Shown one piece after another: positions 60,528 through 64,000 of a stretch of 64,000 nt of DNA; the stretch's first letter is position 1, and the number at the start of each line of letters is the position of its first letter. The notes beneath the pieces are model-generated. The model made no database searches, was not told where the DNA came from, and saw nothing but the letters and a program-made list of their open reading frames with translations. The stretch spans positions 3,534,001 through 3,598,000 of the forward strand of contig CP121321.1 of assembly GCA_043585095.1 (NCBI GenBank), given 5' to 3'. This DNA comes from JANQIO01 sp043585095. Its GTDB lineage: Bacteria; Pseudomonadota; Gammaproteobacteria; Pseudomonadales; Halieaceae. Both the position numbers and the translations under genes were made by a program.

Positions 60528-62675
60528 TCAACCTCCCGGGGCTTGATACTCCCCAGGCGTGCCGTCGTAGCCGTCGCCATAGCAGGCTTCTCCGCCGCAG
60601 ACATTCACCACCGTGCCGGTGCGCCAAAAAGCAGCTTTTTGATCACGGGCGGCACGCTGGGCAAAGGGCATGCCGTGGGTGTTATAACCATCCGGGTTGA
60701 ACACGTTGGTTGTGCTTTGTAGCGGGGTGCCATCGTGGCCAGCGACCGGGAAAGGGCCTGAATCCCACACGACCAAACCGCTACCATCCCAGGGGTCGCC
60801 CGAAATCGCTTCGATATTGATATAGGGCTCTACGGCAACATGCCGGCCGCTAACCACGGTGGGCGTGTGACGTGGCACATCCATGCTGCGTGCCAGAATT
60901 TCGCCGGTGGTCTCGCTCACGGTTTTATCGCCCAGGGCCAGGTGAATCAGTACGCGGGTGGCGGTGGAGCCTGGAAGCGGGTCTGCAGTGACGTGGTTCA
61001 CGTAGCCGTTGTTTTCACCGCGATCGTACAACATTTGAATGACCGACCAGACCAGCGGTTTGTGCACGGGGTCCGGGTAGGCCGGATCGAAGGCCAGAGA
61101 GAACTGGTTCCATGCGTTACTGCGGCGGGCCAGCATACTGAAGTTCATGCCCGCAACGTTGAGCACGGATCGCTCAAAGTTTGGGTTTACAGCAGACAAT
61201 GCGGCGCCCAACACCGCACCCTGAGAGATGCCGTCGTAGTGCACTTGGCCGGTTTGGAATACGGGGTTACCGCCGGCGTCCTGAAACGCGGGAAGGCTGG
61301 CAAAGCCCGCTGCGTTTTTCATGGCTTCCGATAGCAGCGTGATATTCAACCAGCCCTGCTGGATTCGATCGGCTTGCTGCGGAAAAGCGTTGATATTGCT
61401 CAGGGCGGCAAACGCCACGCCGATGTCCTGGTTGGACATGCCCCAGGAATCAACACCACATATCACCAGATCTTGCTCCTGCGCGAGCGGCGCTGTGGAC
61501 AGGACGGTGTCGCGGCTACCGTACAGGCCGTGGCCGACCACCACCGCGATGGTGTCGGCGCTGGTAAGGGCGACTCTGGGGATGCTGCACAGGAAGGGCA
61601 CTTCTACCACACCGTTGCCGTTGAACTGCTCGGGCAATGCATCGGGATCGCTGCTGCCATAGTTGAAGCGCGAGCCGGGTGCAGCCGAGGCACTGTCCAT
61701 AAAGTTGGGCACTTCAATCGTGCCTTCAATAATGCGTGCCTGATTGGGGTCGTCTGCTACGTCTGGCTCGGTCACCGAGGTAACGGCGGCAACCGGCGCG
61801 TTGCCGCCGAGACTGGCAAATGCCTGATCGCGGATGTGCAGCATGCGGCCGGTAATATTTTCGGTCGACGCTACCGTGAAGTCCCAGGCGAGATACAGGC
61901 TATCGCGCGCAATACCCACGCCTTCAAGGGTGCTGAAAATCGATTCCATATTGGCGCGGCGATCTTCAAAAGCCGGGATATCCGATGGCGCGCCTTCTTT
62001 AAAGACGGTGAAAGCGTCGCTGGACGCGATCGCGCTGCCGTCTTCGGCGATCAGATTCTGCATGGCCACGATATAGCGCTGACCATCTGCGAGGTTCTTA
62101 CCCACCCGAATCATCAGCGCGCGGCGTTCGGTATCACCCGGACGCACGTCAAGCTCTGCAAAGATCAGCTGACGCTCGCCAGTGTCTGCATTGATCAACT
62201 GAATCGGTGAGTCGCTTTGCAGAGAGCGACCCATATCGACAAAGCTTGGGGCGCCGCTGGCCTCCAGGTCAACGCCGGGCACCTCGACCAGTATCAACGA
62301 GCCGGGAGAGAAGCCATCATTGCGGTTGTACTCTGTGGGATCGAAGGTCTCTCCCGCTGCGTTGCCTGGGATGGCTACCGGGTTCAGGTTCACCCTGCGG
62401 CCGGTGCCGGCGCTGTCATCGCTGACCGTGAAAAAGTTGTTGGGGTAGGGGAAGGCGCATTCGCTGGGCTGCAGAATGTCGCAAGTATCCGCCATGCTAA
62501 CGTCGACGGTAGTGGGGTCGACGCTGAATTCGGGCTCGGGCGTAAAGTCGTTATCGCTGTCTGAGCAGGCCGTTAGCAGCAGGGCGACCGCGAGGGGCGC
62601 TGCTAGCAGATGAAGATGGCGTGCTACAGATCTTGTCGTGAGTCGGGCAATCATTCGGGAAGCGGGATGGTGCAT
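60528..62675 (-). CDS. Large lipoprotein with alpha/beta-hydrolase domain
   Basis: 715 aa from the ATG at 62675. A lipobox L-L-T-A-C lies at about residues 33-37, so it should be lipid-anchored. Residues to about 330 form an unassigned N-terminal region. The hydrolase part shows VVVGHGLYGSRDTV and a nucleophile elbow HYDGISQGAVLGAALSAV (GxSxG). Overall it resembles large secreted lipases/esterases with an N-terminal domain. The frame is open to 62711, but that adds only a leader. Divergent from the GNAT gene. Substrate unknown; medium confidence in family. Confidence 0.75.
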   Translation of the reverse strand: MHHPASRMIARLTTRSVARHLHLLAAPLAVALLLTACSDSDNDFTPEPEFSVDPTTVDVSMADTCDILQPSECAFPYPNNFFTVSDDSAGTGRRVNLNPVAIPGNAAGETFDPTEYNRNDGFSPGSLILVEVPGVDLEASGAPSFVDMGRSLQSDSPIQLINADTGERQLIFAELDVRPGDTERRALMIRVGKNLADGQRYIVAMQNLIAEDGSAIASSDAFTVFKEGAPSDIPAFEDRRANMESIFSTLEGVGIARDSLYLAWDFTVASTENITGRMLHIRDQAFASLGGNAPVAAVTSVTEPDVADDPNQARIIEGTIEVPNFMDSASAAPGSRFNYGSSDPDALPEQFNGNGVVEVPFLCSIPRVALTSADTIAVVVGHGLYGSRDTVLSTAPLAQEQDLVICGVDSWGMSNQDIGVAFAALSNINAFPQQADRIQQGWLNITLLSEAMKNAAGFASLPAFQDAGGNPVFQTGQVHYDGISQGAVLGAALSAVNPNFERSVLNVAGMNFSMLARRSNAWNQFSLAFDPAYPDPVHKPLVWSVIQMLYDRGENNGYVNHVTADPLPGSTATRVLIHLALGDKTVSETTGEILARSMDVPRHTPTVVSGRHVAVEPYINIEAISGDPWDGSGLVVWDSGPFPVAGHDGTPLQSTTNVFNPDGYNTHGMPFAQRAARDQKAAFWRTGTVVNVCGGEACYGDGYDGTPGEYQAPGG

Positions 62676-62842
62676 GGCGTTATTCTCGTTATAGATTATT
62701 TTGCGGCGCACAGTTTAACTTGTCCTGACAGTGCTGGGCAGACTGATTTGAGGCCCCGAAACACGCCGCGGCTCCGGTATGCTCTTGCCTATAAGGCGTT
62801 TTTTTCGATAGAAGGACAGGGTAACAATGACAGGGCAAAAGC

Positions 62843-63370
62843 GTGGCTTCAGGTGAACCTCTCTTCACAACCGAGCGACTCGCAGTGCGGGAGTTCCTCC
62901 CGGCTGATGCGCTGTTTTATATGGACATGTTGAACGACGAGGACTTTAAGCGGCACATCGCCGATCGCGGTATACACAATGTTGACCTGGCGCTTGAGCA
63001 TCTGGAAGCCCGCGTTTTTTCCAGCTACGACGCCCACGGCTTTGGCATGTGGTGCGTTACTCGCCTGCAAGATAATGTTCCCGTTGGCATGGCCGGTTTG
63101 GTTAAGCGGGATTTTCTGGACGATGTTGATTTGGGCTACGCGTTACTGCCCGCGGGCCGCGGCATGGGCTATGCCACCGAGGCCTCGGAGGGTGTTATGC
63201 ATTACGCGAGGAACCGGCTTCAGCTCAAACGACTCGCCGCGATTGTATCGACTGGGAATACTGCTTCAAATCAGGTGCTTGCGCGCCTGGGTTTTGAGCT
63301 TCAGGGAGTGATCGAATTTCCCGGCACGGGGGAGCTCTGTAATCACTACCGGCGAGATTTGGGTTCTTAA
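62843..63370 (+). CDS. GNAT-family N-acetyltransferase (RimJ/RimL-like)
   Basis: 175 aa. The start FTTERLAVREFLPADALFYM and the acetyl-CoA loop GYALLPAGRGMGYATEAS are characteristic, with VSTGNTASNQVLARLGFELQ at the C-terminus. Substrate unknown. The start is GTG at 62843. It is divergent from the large lipoprotein gene with a 167-base gap. Confidence 0.9.
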   Translation: MASGEPLFTTERLAVREFLPADALFYMDMLNDEDFKRHIADRGIHNVDLALEHLEARVFSSYDAHGFGMWCVTRLQDNVPVGMAGLVKRDFLDDVDLGYALLPAGRGMGYATEASEGVMHYARNRLQLKRLAAIVSTGNTASNQVLARLGFELQGVIEFPGTGELCNHYRRDLGS

Positions 63371-63498
63371 GCTGTACCGGTCAGAAGGGGCGGGCGCAGT
63401 ACTTGCTGTGTACTTGAGCAAGGTCAATGGCTAGAGCTCACGATGCTCTAACGTGGAGTCCCTGCTAATAAAAACCTGCCCTAAGGCCGATCCGTTGC

Positions 63499-64000
63499 AT
63501 GCTCTCTCCCTCTAATCTGCTCAGTCTGGCGCTGGTTTACGTCTGCCTGCTGTTTGCTGTTGCCTGGTTTACTGATCAGCGAACGGTCAGCAGTGGCAAT
63601 GCGGAAGGCGGCACGCGCTGGCGCCGCTGGATTTACGCTTTGTCGATCACGGTGTACTGCAGCTCCTGGACTTTCTACGGTGCGGTTGGCTCTGCCACCG
63701 AGCAAGCGTGGCGACATGCTCCAATTTACCTTGGGCCGATTCTGGCGTTTACCGTCTTTTGGCCAGTTTTGCAGCGTTTACTCGCGCTGGGCGAGCGCCA
63801 TCGCGTAACCTCTATCGCAGATTACATCAGCGCCCGCTACGGGAAGCGGCAGTCCTTAGCCATCATTGTGACGCTGGTCGCCGCGGCGGCGGTGTTACCC
63901 TACATCGCTTTGCAGTTTAAGGCGTTGGCGCAGGCCTGGGTCAGCATTGGTGGTGGCGCCTTGGAAACAGTGGGTGGCGATACCGCCCTACTCACAGCAC
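63499..64000 (+). CDS. Na+/solute symporter-type sensor histidine kinase, N-terminal part
   Basis: An open frame of 167 codons runs off the window end. It is hydrophobic, with several membrane segments: LLSLALVYVCLLFAVAWFTD, WIYALSITVYCSSWTFYG, APIYLGPILAFTVFWPVL, SLAIIVTLVAAAAVLPYIAL. This pattern (YCSSWTFYGAVGSA, VTSIADYISARYGKRQ) is the SSS-domain start of CbrA/PutP-type hybrid histidine kinases of gammaproteobacteria. The kinase part is outside the window, so a plain symporter cannot be excluded. The ATG at 63499 is the likely start. Confidence 0.75.
   Translation, partial: MLSPSNLLSLALVYVCLLFAVAWFTDQRTVSSGNAEGGTRWRRWIYALSITVYCSSWTFYGAVGSATEQAWRHAPIYLGPILAFTVFWPVLQRLLALGERHRVTSIADYISARYGKRQSLAIIVTLVAAAAVLPYIALQFKALAQAWVSIGGGALETVGGDTALLTA

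Noticed and set aside
61374..62210. Plus-strand open frame of 278 codons opposite the large lipoprotein
   Set aside because: It is antisense to a gene with a signal peptide, lipobox and GxSxG motif, has no domain features and no ribosome site.

Overview
The window looks like the chromosome of a free-living, probably marine, aerobic gammaproteobacterium, most plausibly of the Halieaceae/OM60-NOR5 or Cellvibrionales type. The evidence is conserved gammaproteobacterial gene orders (epd-pgk-fba; fau-ssrS-zapA-ygfB-ubiH-ubiI; rppH-ptsP-lgt-thyA-folA), ubiquinone biosynthesis, TonB-dependent receptors and a TtpC-type TonB2 energiser. The taxonomic call is inference from gene content only. No tRNA, rRNA, CRISPR array, intact insertion sequence or prophage was seen.

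Layout. 1-3461: lower-glycolysis/pentose operon (end of a likely tkt, epd, pgk, fba). 3525-6283: MarC-like membrane protein, alpha/beta hydrolase, TPR lipoprotein. 6251-22151, all on the minus strand: a long uptake array. In transcription order it runs oppA-B-C-D-F (peptide ABC importer), fecI sigma factor, fecR anti-sigma, an STN-containing TonB receptor, a small periplasmic protein, a second TonB receptor, a 2OG-Fe(II) oxygenase and a methyltransferase. It reads as a regulated outer-to-inner-membrane import route, probably for peptides or peptide-like compounds. OppC carries an unusual fibronectin-III-like insertion. 22207-24586: divergent rpiA and ilvA.

24587-28230 is the ssrS neighbourhood: fau, a deazaflavin-type reductase, 6S RNA, zapA and a small coiled-coil gene. 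It is full of repeats, including a seven-unit array of about 54-nt hairpin-forming units abutting the 6S RNA 3' end and inverted partial copies about 2.3 kb away. This is the least explained part of the window. 28234-38100: ygfB, ubiH, ubiI, gcvH, rlmI, a HAD phosphatase, rppH, ptsP, an NRDE protein and lgt. 38113-39419: thyA-folA. 39696-44916: TonB2 operon (DUF3450, TtpC-like, exbB, exbD, tonB, TPR protein), closed by a strong terminator, which probably energises the two receptors above.

45023-64000 is a mixed region. It holds pykA, a fatty acid desaturase, a YjbR-like protein, a YbaN-like protein, a TetR regulator with a clear operator dyad, an aldo/keto reductase, a PIG-L deacetylase, a tightly overlapping HIT/Nudix/DUF2237 trio, a monooxygenase-fold protein and two paralogous NADP-dependent oxidoreductases flanking an acyl-CoA ligase. 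It continues with a LysR regulator, an orphan solute-binding protein, DUF547 and DUF2892 proteins, a large lipoprotein hydrolase, a GNAT acetyltransferase and the start of a symporter-type sensor kinase that runs off the end. Genes are tightly packed, with frequent ATGA/GTGA overlaps and GTG or TTG starts.
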